From Bacteroidales bacterium (GTDB lineage Bacteria > Bacteroidota > Bacteroidia > Bacteroidales > P3), in the NCBI GenBank assembly GCA_017530105.1, contig JAFXMW010000033.1:24062-88061 (forward strand): a stretch of DNA of 64,000 bases. The letters run 5' to 3'. The notes under the pieces were generated by a model. The model had not been told where the DNA came from. It saw only the letters and a program-made list of their open reading frames with translations, and did not search any database. Position numbers and translations under genes: made by a program. Every line of letters starts with the position of its first letter. Position 1 is the first letter of the stretch. Shown one piece after another: positions 25,552 to 34,497 of the stretch.

Positions 25552-26148
25552 ATGTTACATAATCCTTATATTGATAGCTCATTAGATTCAGAATTAAATA
25601 ATTATTGGAATGATTTTGTTTCATGGGTAAAGAAAAAAAATGTGGGAAAAGAAAGAATAGAAGAAATAGGCAATGCACTGAAAGAGAATCAAAATATACT
25701 GGAAGAAAAACAAGCAACATTAGAAAAAATCTCAACAGAATTAAAAGTAAAAAATTCAGAATTGGAAGAATTAAAATATGAAATTGGAGCAAGAATAACT
25801 AATGTGAATCAAGCCAAACAGGAATTGGAAAAAATAAAAAAAGAGGAAGATGAAAGAAAAAAAAGATTAATTGAAATAATAAAAACAGAGGAAGCAAAAC
25901 AAAAAAGAATATTAGAACTTAAGAATGAAATAATAAAAACAGAGGAAGCAAAACAAAATAAATTATTAGAATTTGAGAATAAAATAAATTCTACAAAAGA
26001 ATACGAGGATAAACTTCAAAAGAGATTAGATTCTATAATAACTGCGATAGAAGAAGAGAAAAGGAAAAAACATATTTGGACTATTGCAGGTATACTAATT
26101 AGTTTAATTGGTACTTTGATAGGTATTATATCTTTATTTCATAATTAA
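25552..26148 (+). CDS. Coiled-coil protein with C-terminal membrane helix, embedded in the hsd operon
   Basis: A 198-aa protein I do not recognise. After a short N-terminal region (HNPYIDSSLDSELNNYWNDFVSWV) residues about 35-170 are a continuous charged coiled coil. An imperfect duplication (IKTEEAKQKRILELKN and IKTEEAKQNKLLEFEN) occurs near residues 105-145. Residues about 173-195 (IWTIAGILISLIGTLIGIISLF) form one hydrophobic helix, so it is a tail-anchored membrane protein with the coil in the cytoplasm. It starts 10 bp after hsdS and ends 9 bp before hsdR and is certainly cotranscribed. It is extremely AT-rich, far more than hsdM and hsdR. It is not a standard type I R-M subunit; a defence accessory or an inserted stand-alone defence gene are both possible. 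Confidence 0.8.
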   Translation: MLHNPYIDSSLDSELNNYWNDFVSWVKKKNVGKERIEEIGNALKENQNILEEKQATLEKISTELKVKNSELEELKYEIGARITNVNQAKQELEKIKKEEDERKKRLIEIIKTEEAKQKRILELKNEIIKTEEAKQNKLLEFENKINSTKEYEDKLQKRLDSIITAIEEEKRKKHIWTIAGILISLIGTLIGIISLFHN

Positions 26149-26157
26149 TAAGCCTCC

Positions 26158-29100
26158 ATGCAGCAATTCAACGTTATAGCAGAGCAAGAGAACGTCACCG
26201 TGATGGCGCATTACGACGCGTTGCCTCGTGAGGAACGGGGTTACCAGAGTGAGGCCGAATTAGAGCGGGAACTCATCAGCCAACTCACAAAACAGGGATA
26301 CGAATATGTGAATATCACCTCCGAGGATGAACTACTCAAAAACCTGAAGAATCAACTGGAAAGACTGAACAGTCTCAACCTCTCCGACTCCGAATGGCAA
26401 CAACTCTTGGTAAAACATATCGCCTCGCCTCAAATGTCTATCGAGGACAAAACCGAGCGCATCCAGCAAAAAGAGATTGTGGACATCATACGCGACAACG
26501 GCATGACTCAAAACATCAAGCTCATTGATAAACGCGACATCCACAACAACCACCTGCAAGTGCTGAACCAGTACGTGCCGGAAGGAGGGACACGAGGCAA
26601 CCGCTATGACGTGACCATTCTGGTGAATGGACTCCCTCTCGTGCACTGCGAGTTGAAACGACGCGGCGTGCCGCTCAAAGAGGCTTTCAACCAGATTAAC
26701 CGCTATGAAAGGGAGTCTTTCTGGTCGGGATGCGGCCTATATGACTACATACAGATTTTCATCATCTCCAACGGAACCCAAAGCAAATACTACAGCAACA
26801 CCACACGCTTTGCCCATGTAGCGGCGGCAACCAAACAGAGAAAGCGAATCAAAACCCAGTCGCAAAGTTTCGAGTTCACTTCCTACTGGGCAGATGCAGA
26901 AAACAACACCATCACCGACCTGCGCGATTTCACCCGCACTTTCCTTACTAAATCCACCCTATTGCGTGTCTTGACACGCTACTGCGTCTTCACTGTCGAC
27001 AAGAACCTCCTCGTCATGCGTCCCTACCAGATTGCTGCCACCGAAAAGATTCTCCTCCGTATCCGGCAGGCCACTCTCAACCGCTGGCAGGGAAGCACCC
27101 GCGCGGGAGGCTATATTTGGCACACTACAGGCAGTGGCAAAACGCTTACCTCCTTCAAAACCGCCCAGTTAGCAGCGGCCATTCCCAATATTGAAAAAGT
27201 GCTCTTTGTTGTGGACAGGAAAGACCTCGACTACCAGACCATGAAAGAGTACGACAACTTCGAGAAAGGCTGTGCCAACAGCAACACATCCTCCACCATC
27301 CTGCAAGGACAACTCAACAACACGTCAGAGGATAAGAAAATCATCATCACCACCATCCAGAAACTCTCCACCCTGCTTCGGAAAGGCAAAGAAATCAAAT
27401 GTGCTGACAAAAATGTAGTGATGATTTTCGACGAGTGCCACCGTTCCCAATTCGGCGACATGCACCAACTCATCACACGGAACTTTAAAAGATACTATAT
27501 CTTCGGCTTTACCGGCACTCCTATCTTCGCCAAGAATGCCGGAAACGGCAAGTATGCCAACCTGCGGACCACAGCACAGGCTTTCGGCGGGGAACCCGAC
27601 GAGCAGGGCAACGCCACAAGACCCCTCCACACCTACACCATCATCGATGCCATTCGCGACAAAAATGTGCTGCAATTCAAGGTCGACTACATCCAAACCA
27701 TTCGGGCAAAAGAAGGAATTGACGACAAAAAGGTGTGGGGCATAGAGACCGAGGCCGCACTGAGTGCACCACAACGCATTACCAACAACGTGGCTTATAT
27801 ACTAGACCATTACGCTCAAAAGACTAAACAAGGACAACGCTATACCTACAGCGTCATCGCTAACGTGGAGGCAGTAGCAAAAGACAACCGCAAGCAAGAA
27901 GAGAAACGTAAAAGCCTCTTGGGCGGCTTCAACTCAATCCTGTGTGTCGACTCTATACCCACCGCCATCAAATATTACAACGAAATAAAAAAGCAGCAGG
28001 AGCATAAAAATTCAAGCGAAAGGCTACGGGTAGCAACCATTTTTACCTACGCCGCTAACGAAGAAGAGGATGAGACGGGCAACATACCCAACGAAGACCC
28101 CGCCAACACTGACGGCTTCGACACCTCTACTCGCGATTTTCTGGAAAGGGCGATAGCAGAATACAATGCCATGTTCGGCACCAAATACTCCACCGACAGC
28201 GAGAAGTTCCAAAACTACTACAAAGACCTGTCGTTGCGGATGAAGAACCGCGAGGTCGACTTGCTTATTGTAGTGGGTATGTTCCTCACTGGCTTTGATG
28301 CAAAAACCCTCAACACACTGTGGGTAGACAAGAACCTGAAACTGCACGGGCTGTTACAGGCCTACAGTCGCACCAACAGGATTCTAAACAGCATCAAGGA
28401 CTGTGGCAATATTGTCTGTTTCCGCAACCTCGAAGAGGCCACCAACGAGTCTTTCGCCCTCTTTGGCGACAAGGATGCCGCTGGGGTAATCCTGATGCGT
28501 CCTTTTGCCGACTACTATTACGGATACAACGACGACAACGGGAAACATGTCCACGGCTACAAAGAGATTGTTGAGGAGTTACTGGAGAAATACCAACTGC
28601 CCATCAATCCTCAGAACTTGACCCTGGAACAGAAAAAAGAGTTTGTCAAACTTTTCAGTGGCGTGCTGAAGATGCAGAACCTGCTTTCCGCCTTTGACGA
28701 ATTCACCGAAGATAAGATTATCGTCTCTGCCTTCGACATGCAGGATTACCTGACATGGTACAATGACCTGCATGAGGAATTGAGAAAACCCACCAACGAG
28801 AAAGAGGACATTGCCGACGACCTCATCTTTGAGATGGAATTAGTCAAACAGATACAAATCGACATACCCTATATTCTGGATTTAGTAAGGAAATACCATG
28901 AAGGCAACTGCCAGGACAAAACCATCGTCGCCAAAATACAAAAGGCAATCGGTTCCAGTCCAGACCTGCGCAACAAAAAGGATTTAATCATGACTTTCCT
29001 CGAACAGATGACCCCTACTCCAGCACAAGAGAAAGAAGATGTCTTTGAGGCATGGAATAACTTTGTATCAGGGGAAAAAGAACGCGAACTGAACACCATA

Positions 29101-29307
29101 ATAAAAGAGGAAAACCTTCGTGAAGAAAAGACCCGCCAATACATGGAACGGGCTTTTGAAGATGGATATGTGCAAACCATGGGGACAGCTATAGCCGATA
29201 TACTTCCCGCCATGCCCCTGTTCGGTGGCAAGGTAAACCGCGAGGAGAAGAAAAGGACTGTTTTAGACCGCCTACTGTCGTTCTTCGAAAAATTCAGCAA
29301 CCTGTAA
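26158..29307 (+). CDS. hsdR: Type I restriction-modification system, restriction/translocase subunit
   Basis: The 1049-aa R subunit, an ATP-driven DNA translocase and endonuclease. The N-terminal PD-(D/E)xK nuclease domain is visible as YDVTILVNGLPLVHCELKRRG (about residues 149-169, with D, E and K). The SF2 helicase motor follows: Walker A HTTGSGKT (about residue 321), DECHRSQFG (about 424), FTGTPIF, and SRTNRIL in the second RecA-like domain. The C-terminal helical region binds the M2S core. All motifs look intact, so the enzyme is probably active against unmodified foreign DNA. Composition is host-like. The operon order M-S-coiled coil-R is unusual only in the extra gene. Confidence 0.96.
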   Translation: MQQFNVIAEQENVTVMAHYDALPREERGYQSEAELERELISQLTKQGYEYVNITSEDELLKNLKNQLERLNSLNLSDSEWQQLLVKHIASPQMSIEDKTERIQQKEIVDIIRDNGMTQNIKLIDKRDIHNNHLQVLNQYVPEGGTRGNRYDVTILVNGLPLVHCELKRRGVPLKEAFNQINRYERESFWSGCGLYDYIQIFIISNGTQSKYYSNTTRFAHVAAATKQRKRIKTQSQSFEFTSYWADAENNTITDLRDFTRTFLTKSTLLRVLTRYCVFTVDKNLLVMRPYQIAATEKILLRIRQATLNRWQGSTRAGGYIWHTTGSGKTLTSFKTAQLAAAIPNIEKVLFVVDRKDLDYQTMKEYDNFEKGCANSNTSSTILQGQLNNTSEDKKIIITTIQKLSTLLRKGKEIKCADKNVVMIFDECHRSQFGDMHQLITRNFKRYYIFGFTGTPIFAKNAGNGKYANLRTTAQAFGGEPDEQGNATRPLHTYTIIDAIRDKNVLQFKVDYIQTIRAKEGIDDKKVWGIETEAALSAPQRITNNVAYILDHYAQKTKQGQRYTYSVIANVEAVAKDNRKQEEKRKSLLGGFNSILCVDSIPTAIKYYNEIKKQQEHKNSSERLRVATIFTYAANEEEDETGNIPNEDPANTDGFDTSTRDFLERAIAEYNAMFGTKYSTDSEKFQNYYKDLSLRMKNREVDLLIVVGMFLTGFDAKTLNTLWVDKNLKLHGLLQAYSRTNRILNSIKDCGNIVCFRNLEEATNESFALFGDKDAAGVILMRPFADYYYGYNDDNGKHVHGYKEIVEELLEKYQLPINPQNLTLEQKKEFVKLFSGVLKMQNLLSAFDEFTEDKIIVSAFDMQDYLTWYNDLHEELRKPTNEKEDIADDLIFEMELVKQIQIDIPYILDLVRKYHEGNCQDKTIVAKIQKAIGSSPDLRNKKDLIMTFLEQMTPTPAQEKEDVFEAWNNFVSGEKERELNTIIKEENLREEKTRQYMERAFEDGYVQTMGTAIADILPAMPLFGGKVNREEKKRTVLDRLLSFFEKFSNL

Positions 29308-29716
29308 TAAAACAGGCATTTATGGTAAACAACTATAAAATCAGTCAACCAAAGGCGGCTGACAATGGGCTGTTTGCTCTTTCATCATTCTGGGTGATTC
29401 TTTTCCAAATTCTAAAAACTGCTGCCTTTCTCTCACGCAATGGAAAAGTATGCTCTATATTTAAAAACATTATCTTAGAACAATCTTACAATCAACAAAT
29501 ATACATTTATCCCCCAAAAAACACTCACAAAAACACACCGATAGCACTACAATAAGTATCCTAAAAACACACTTTCCTCACCCCTATCAGATAGTTTTTT
29601 GTGAGTGCAGTGACTCAAAAAGATTAAGATACGAAGACCAGCAACATGTCGACAACAACCATAGGGTATCGATTTTTTCCTTCAAAACTAAGGATAAAGA
29701 CTCCATGCCCACCCCT

Positions 29717-29739
29717 ACCCCTCCATTAGGAAGGGATGA
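29717..29739. repeat. Short hairpin repeat downstream of the restriction island
   Basis: CCCCTCCATTAGGAAGGGATGAA, related to 22206-22227 at about 18 of 22 positions. Together they bracket the restriction island. Confidence 0.55.
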
Positions 29740-29796
29740 ACATTACATTATTCCGAACACTCCTTATGATTACGGGCTGATTGCCCGTTCTCTTAC

Positions 29797-29828
29797 AAAA
29801 AAAACCGGAATGTCTCACGACACTCCGG
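29797..29828 (-). terminator. Terminator of the acyl-CoA synthetase gene
   Basis: On the minus strand a 10-bp stem (CCGGAGTGTC... pairing with GACATTCCGG, one G-U) and GTGA loop is followed by eight U residues. Confidence 0.85.
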
Positions 29829-29855
29829 CATGAAAAAGTTTATTTTTAATTGCAC

Positions 29856-31928
29856 TTACTTTTCTAAGCGGATGCGGGCATCCACGGCGGTGACGTAGCG
29901 CGGGTTGCCCAGCAAGGGGTTGAGGTCCATCTCGGCAATCTCGGGAGCGGCCTGCACCAGTGCGCTGACACGGGCAATCTGGTCGGCATAGAGGTCGATA
30001 TTCACGGCCTCTTGTCCACGCACTCCCTGCAGGATCTTATAGCCACGCAGCTTGGTGAGGGCTTCCTTGGCCTCTGCGGCACTGATGGGGGCGAGAGCAC
30101 TCTGCACGTCCTTCAGCACCTCGATGAAGATACCACCCAAGCCAAAGAATATCTGATGGCCGAACTTCGGGTCCTTGATGGCTCCGATATACACGTCGGT
30201 ACCGTCGAGCATGGGGTACATCTCCACAGCGTAGGTCTCGGGGATGACGATAAGGCGGTTGAACTCCTTCTCTACCGTGGCGAGGTCTTTCACGCCGAGG
30301 GTGACACCACCCACGTCGCTCTTGTGCAGGGGACCCACCACCTTCATCACCAGTGGCACATCCTTGCTGCATCCCACCTCTTTGGCAAAGGCGAGGGCAT
30401 CCTCCACTTTCGACACCTCTACGCTCTTCTTGCGGCTGATGCCAGCGGCATCCAGCAGCTCGTTGTAGTCGGCAATCTCCATATAGCCGCTCTTGCAGCG
30501 TTCCACGGTCTTGCGGATACGGGCCACGTCGATGGCGGGCTGCTCCACATTCTCGGGCTGAGGCTTGGGAGTGTTGTACACTTTGCAGATGGCATTGCCC
30601 AGCACACACTCCTCGGGGAAGTTGATGTTGCCCATATCAATAAACTCCTGGATTTCGTCCTTCACATTGATGATGGAAGGCAGCACGGGGAAGATGGGCT
30701 TCTTGCAGGTCTTCATCTTCTCGTTGAGCAGGGCGTACACCTCGCGGTTGGAGAAGAGTCCGGGGGAACCGAAAATCACCACCGAGAAATCGATGTCGGT
30801 GTACTCGTTCTCAACGGTGTCGATGATATAACCCAGCTGCTCTGCCGTACCCGTGGCGAGGAAGTCGATGGGGTTGCCCACCGATGAACCACCGAACAGT
30901 TTCTCCAGCAGGGCGGGGCTGGCGGGATGCTCTTTGAGGCTGGGCACCTCGATGCCGTTGTTGCTCAGCACGTCGGTGAGCATGACGGCGGGGCCGCCGG
31001 CATGGGTGATGACGGCACAGCGGTTGCCCTTGATTTCGGGATACATGAACACACCGCACACGGTGGTCAGCTCCTGACGGTTCTGGCAACGGACGATACC
31101 AGCCTTGCGGAACAGGGCATCGACGGCGGCGTCGTTGGTGGCCAAAGCACCCGTGTGGCTCGAAGCGGCACGGCTACCGGCGGCACTGCCACCGCTCTTG
31201 ATGGCGGCAATATGGCAGCCCTTGTTAATCAGGCTGCGGCTGTGCTTGAGCAGGCGCTGCGGGTCGCCGACCTTTTCCATATACAGCATGATGACATGGC
31301 TCGACTTCTCGGGGTCGAAAGTCTCGTCGAGGTGTTCCAACACATCCTCGATGCCCAGCTGAGCGCTGTTACCTACAGCCCACACGCTGTTGAACTTCAG
31401 ACCGTTGGTCATGCCGTATTCCTTGATGAACACTGCCGTGGCACCGCTGCCGGTGATGAAATCCACACCCTTGGGGTCCAGCTTGGGGATAGGCGTGTCG
31501 AAACAGCCGCTATAGTTGGTGTTGAGGAATCCCGTGCAGTTGGGGCCAATCAACGAGCCGCCCACAGCGTTGATGCTGTCGACGATGTGCTTCTCGATGG
31601 CGGCGCCCTCGGCGTTCTCCTCCGAGAAACCGGCGCTCACGATGATGAAGCCCTTGGTGCCCTTCTGCTGTGTCAGTACATCGACAGTCTGGGCACAGAA
31701 CTTGGCGGCAATGCAGAGGATAGCGCAGTCCACCTGAGGCAGATCCTCGACCTTGGCAAAGCACTTGATGCCCTGCACCTCGGTCTCCTTGGGGTTGACG
31801 GCGTAGACGGGACCGCTGAAGTTACTCTCCAGCAGGTTCTTCAAAGCCTTGCCACCAGGTTTGTGAATATCGCTTGATGCACCGCAGATGACGATGCTGC
31901 GGGGATTTAAAAGTTCTTTTGCTATCAT
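29856..31928 (-). CDS. ADP-forming acetate/acyl-CoA synthetase (fused alpha-beta)
   Basis: A 690-aa acid-CoA ligase of the ADP-forming type, which makes ATP from acyl-CoA, ADP and phosphate during fermentation. The alpha part comes first: CoA-binding Rossmann domain (about 7-130, IVICGASSDIHKPGGKAL), then succinyl-CoA ligase-like domains, with SHTGALA carrying the histidine that is phosphorylated. The beta part is an ATP-grasp domain (about 470-685, with VPLVMKVVGPLHKSDVGGV and FGLGGIFIEVLKD). The fusion order and length are normal for bacterial enzymes of this family. Whether acetate, propionate or branched-chain acids are preferred cannot be read off. The next gene upstream is pepD, and a 9-bp tandem repeat fills the 89-bp gap between them. 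Confidence 0.93.
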   Translation of the reverse strand: MIAKELLNPRSIVICGASSDIHKPGGKALKNLLESNFSGPVYAVNPKETEVQGIKCFAKVEDLPQVDCAILCIAAKFCAQTVDVLTQQKGTKGFIIVSAGFSEENAEGAAIEKHIVDSINAVGGSLIGPNCTGFLNTNYSGCFDTPIPKLDPKGVDFITGSGATAVFIKEYGMTNGLKFNSVWAVGNSAQLGIEDVLEHLDETFDPEKSSHVIMLYMEKVGDPQRLLKHSRSLINKGCHIAAIKSGGSAAGSRAASSHTGALATNDAAVDALFRKAGIVRCQNRQELTTVCGVFMYPEIKGNRCAVITHAGGPAVMLTDVLSNNGIEVPSLKEHPASPALLEKLFGGSSVGNPIDFLATGTAEQLGYIIDTVENEYTDIDFSVVIFGSPGLFSNREVYALLNEKMKTCKKPIFPVLPSIINVKDEIQEFIDMGNINFPEECVLGNAICKVYNTPKPQPENVEQPAIDVARIRKTVERCKSGYMEIADYNELLDAAGISRKKSVEVSKVEDALAFAKEVGCSKDVPLVMKVVGPLHKSDVGGVTLGVKDLATVEKEFNRLIVIPETYAVEMYPMLDGTDVYIGAIKDPKFGHQIFFGLGGIFIEVLKDVQSALAPISAAEAKEALTKLRGYKILQGVRGQEAVNIDLYADQIARVSALVQAAPEIAEMDLNPLLGNPRYVTAVDARIRLEK

Positions 31929-31950
31929 ATAAAAGGTTTTATTATTATCG

Positions 31951-32013
31951 GATTATTCAGATTATTCAGATAACACGGATTATTCGGATTACTCAGAATT
32001 ATCAGACTACTCA
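31951..32013. repeat. 9-bp tandem repeat between pepD and the acyl-CoA synthetase gene
   Basis: Seven imperfect units of GATTATTCA type (for example GATTATTCA, GATTATTCG, GATTACTCA, GACTACTCA). It lies in the short untranslated gap between two minus-strand genes. Confidence 0.85.
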
Positions 32014-32017
32014 GAAA

Positions 32018-33472
32018 TTATTTCACCTTGGGCATGGCGGCGAGGGCTGCCAGCAGGTACTCGTAGAACTTCTTGCTGCTCTCGATGTTGGCGCGCTCGT
32101 CGGGGCTGTGGGGGCTGTTGAGGGTGGGGCCAAAGGAAATCATCTCCATGTCGGGGTACTTGCCGCCCAGCAGGCCGCACTCCAGTCCGGCGTGGATGGC
32201 CACCACGGCGGGTTCCTTGCCATAGAGTTTCTTATAGGTCTGCTTCATGGTCTTCAGCAGGCCGCTCTCCATGTTGGGTTTCCAGCCGGGATAGGCACCC
32301 GTCAGCTGGCAACGGCCACCGGCCAACTCGGCCAGGCAAACCAGACGCTCGGCCAAAGCCTCTTTAGCCGAATCCACCGAGCTGCGCAACAGGGCTTTGA
32401 TAGTGAAGTTCTTGCCATTGGTGTTCATGATGGCCAGGTTGAGCGAAGTCTCCACCAAACCTTCCATGTCCTTGCTCATGCGGATGACGCCGTTGGGGGC
32501 GATCATCACCGTGTTGATAAGCTTCTGGGTATCGGCCTCGGTCATGACCTTGGGGTACATTCGAACAGGTTCCAGCTTCATGAAGAAGTCAGGCTCCACG
32601 CGGCCCAGTTCCTTCTTCACCCAAGCGGCCACCTTCTCCAGTTCTGCCACAATGCAGTCCTTATGAGCCTTGGGCATGGCAAAGGTAATCATAGCGTCGC
32701 GGGGGATGGCATTGCGCATATTGCCGCCGTCGACATTGATGAGGCGGATACCGCAATCGGCAACCCAACGGATGTGACGGAACAGCAACTTGTTGGCGTT
32801 GGCACGTCCGGTGTTGATCTCCATACCGCTGTGACCGCCCTTCAGACCGCCGATAATCAAGCGCATAGCGCAATAATCTTTGGGAGCGGCCTCGGTGGCG
32901 TAGGGGATGGTGATGGTGGCGTCGATGCCGCCGGCGCAACCCACATACAGCTCGCCCTCGGTCTCGCTGTCGAGATTCAACAGATATTTACCCTTCAGTT
33001 CACCGCGTTTCAACCCGAAGGCACCGGTCATGCCGGTCTCTTCGTCGGTGGTGATAAGAGCCTCGATGGGGCCGTGCTTGATGGTCTTGCTCTCCAGCAC
33101 TGCCATGGCGGCAGCCACACCCAAGCCGTCGTCGGCTCCCAAGGTGGTGTCGCAAGCATACACCCAACCGTCGACAATCTTAGTCTCGATGGGGTCCTTC
33201 ATGAAATCGTGCACCTTGCCGGCACGGGCCTGAGGCACCATGTCCATGTGAGCCTGCAGCACCACAGGGCATACATTCTCCATGCCCGGGGTAGCAGGTT
33301 TGCTCATGATGATGTTGCCGACCTTGTCGACACGACAGTCGATATTACGTTCTTTTGCCCAACCTACGAGGTAGTCGCGAACAGCCTCTTCGTGCTTCGA
33401 CGGACGGGGGCAACGAGTGAGGTTATAGAAATTACCCCACAGTTCTTTTGGCTCTAAGTCTTTAATTGTCAT
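32018..33472 (-). CDS. pepD: Aminoacyl-histidine dipeptidase (PepD, M20 family)
   Basis: A 484-aa cytosolic metallopeptidase that hydrolyses Xaa-His and other dipeptides. Typical features are VLQAHMDMVPQ (first metal ligand), DTTLGADDGLGVAAAMAVLE (bridging Asp), LITTDEETGMTGAFGL (the catalytic and ligand Glu pair) and a C-terminal SFGPTLNSPHSPDE with the last His. The open frame extends to 33499, but MTIKDLEPKELWGNF at 33472 is the family-like start and the extra residues (MNINLNNNI) look like leader. A minus-strand TATCTTCG at 33509-33516, one base from the promoter consensus, supports this. Confidence 0.94.
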   Translation of the reverse strand: MTIKDLEPKELWGNFYNLTRCPRPSKHEEAVRDYLVGWAKERNIDCRVDKVGNIIMSKPATPGMENVCPVVLQAHMDMVPQARAGKVHDFMKDPIETKIVDGWVYACDTTLGADDGLGVAAAMAVLESKTIKHGPIEALITTDEETGMTGAFGLKRGELKGKYLLNLDSETEGELYVGCAGGIDATITIPYATEAAPKDYCAMRLIIGGLKGGHSGMEINTGRANANKLLFRHIRWVADCGIRLINVDGGNMRNAIPRDAMITFAMPKAHKDCIVAELEKVAAWVKKELGRVEPDFFMKLEPVRMYPKVMTEADTQKLINTVMIAPNGVIRMSKDMEGLVETSLNLAIMNTNGKNFTIKALLRSSVDSAKEALAERLVCLAELAGGRCQLTGAYPGWKPNMESGLLKTMKQTYKKLYGKEPAVVAIHAGLECGLLGGKYPDMEMISFGPTLNSPHSPDERANIESSKKFYEYLLAALAAMPKVK

Positions 33473-33508
33473 GATATTATTATTTAAATTGATATTCAAT
33501 GTTGTTTG

Positions 33509-33516
33509 CGAAGATA
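33509..33516 (-). promoter_or_regulatory. Possible -7 element for pepD
   Basis: TATCTTCG on the minus strand, one mismatch from TAnnTTTG, 37 bp before the chosen ATG. Confidence 0.4.
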
Positions 33517-33560
33517 CGAATATTTTTTGAATTATTTGTTAAAATGCAGAAAAAAAGTAG

Positions 33561-33568
33561 TAATTTTG
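33561..33568 (+). promoter_or_regulatory. -7 element of the radical SAM gene, giving a leaderless mRNA
   Basis: TAATTTTG ends 4 bp before ATG 33573. Since transcription usually begins a few bases after this element, the mRNA is predicted to start at or beside the AUG. Confidence 0.6.
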
Positions 33569-33572
33569 CAAC

Positions 33573-34457
33573 ATGAAATGTAACAACTGCCCCCGACAAT
33601 GTGCCGTAGACCGTGTCACTTCGCGCGGTTTCTGCCTTGCCGGCCCCGAGCCCGAGGCCGCCGCCATCTGCGTCCACCGAGGCGAGGAACCCCCCATCAG
33701 CGGCCAGCGCGGCATCTGCAACATCTTTTTCTCCCACTGCAACCTGCAGTGCCTCTACTGCCAGAACCACGCCATCAGCCGCGGCAACCCCGTCCCGCGC
33801 TACGTGGGTGTCGACGCCATTGCCGACCGCGTAGCCCAGCTGCTGCCGCAAACCGAGAACATCGTCGGACTGGTAAGCCCCTCGCACTATGCCGACAGCA
33901 TCCCCGCGCTGGTGGAGGCGCTGCACAGCCGCGGACTCTTCCCGACCATAGTCTACAACACCGGGGGCTACGACAGTGTCGAAACGCTCCGAGCCCTGGC
34001 ACCCTATATCGACGTCTACCTGCCCGACTTCAAATATGCCGACCCCCTGCTGGCGCAACGCTACAGCCACGCCCCCGACTACCCGCAGGTGGCTCTCGCC
34101 GCCCTCCGCGAGATGTACAACCAAAAAGGCTCCGCGCTCCCCACCGACGACCGCGACATAGCCTTTCGCGGCATCATCGTGCGGCACCTTGTCCTCCCCG
34201 GACAGGTGGACAACAGCCTCGCCGTCCTCGACACCCTTGCCGACATCTCCACCAACCTCCACATCGCACTCATGGCGCAGTACTTCCCGCCCGCCGACAA
34301 CCTCCCCGACCAGCTGGGACGCACCCTCACCCAGGAGGAATACACCCTCGTCACCGACCACTTCCACGCCCTCGGCCTTCACCGCGGATGGGTGCAGGAA
34401 CTCGACGCCCAAGCCAACTACCGCCCCGACTTCACGCAAGACCAACCCTTCCACTAA
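33573..34457 (+). CDS. Radical SAM protein related to pyruvate-formate-lyase-activating enzymes
   Basis: A 294-aa radical SAM enzyme of the PflA-like group (COG1313). The 4Fe-4S cluster motif is CNLQCLYC (C56, C60, C63; CX3CX2C). An extra N-terminal pair, CNNCPRQC (C3, C6, C10), and C21 may bind a second metal site, as in this subfamily. SPSHYADSIPALVEAL and NTGGYDSVETLRAL are the strands of the partial TIM barrel. No pyruvate formate lyase lies nearby, so the target is unknown. The ATG at 33573 is needed for the Cys motif, yet it lies directly after the promoter. Composition is GC-rich, typical of the surrounding core region. Confidence 0.9.
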   Translation: MKCNNCPRQCAVDRVTSRGFCLAGPEPEAAAICVHRGEEPPISGQRGICNIFFSHCNLQCLYCQNHAISRGNPVPRYVGVDAIADRVAQLLPQTENIVGLVSPSHYADSIPALVEALHSRGLFPTIVYNTGGYDSVETLRALAPYIDVYLPDFKYADPLLAQRYSHAPDYPQVALAALREMYNQKGSALPTDDRDIAFRGIIVRHLVLPGQVDNSLAVLDTLADISTNLHIALMAQYFPPADNLPDQLGRTLTQEEYTLVTDHFHALGLHRGWVQELDAQANYRPDFTQDQPFH

Positions 34458-34497
34458 CCCTCTCTGTCAATCCTTTTTTTTATAAAGAATCCACGCT

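Larger units (their letters stand above)
29308..29855. other. 548-bp gap without a convincing gene
   Basis: AT-rich intergenic DNA after hsdR. It contains the short hairpin repeat at 29717-29739, a small stem ACGGGC-tgatt-GCCCGT near 29773-29789, and the terminator of the next minus-strand gene. A 77-codon open frame at 29322-29555 has no recognisable features. Confidence 0.6.

Noticed and set aside
29322-29555. 77-codon frame after hsdR as a small gene
   Set aside because: AT-rich, no promoter, no recognisable motif, and it overlaps intergenic low-complexity DNA.
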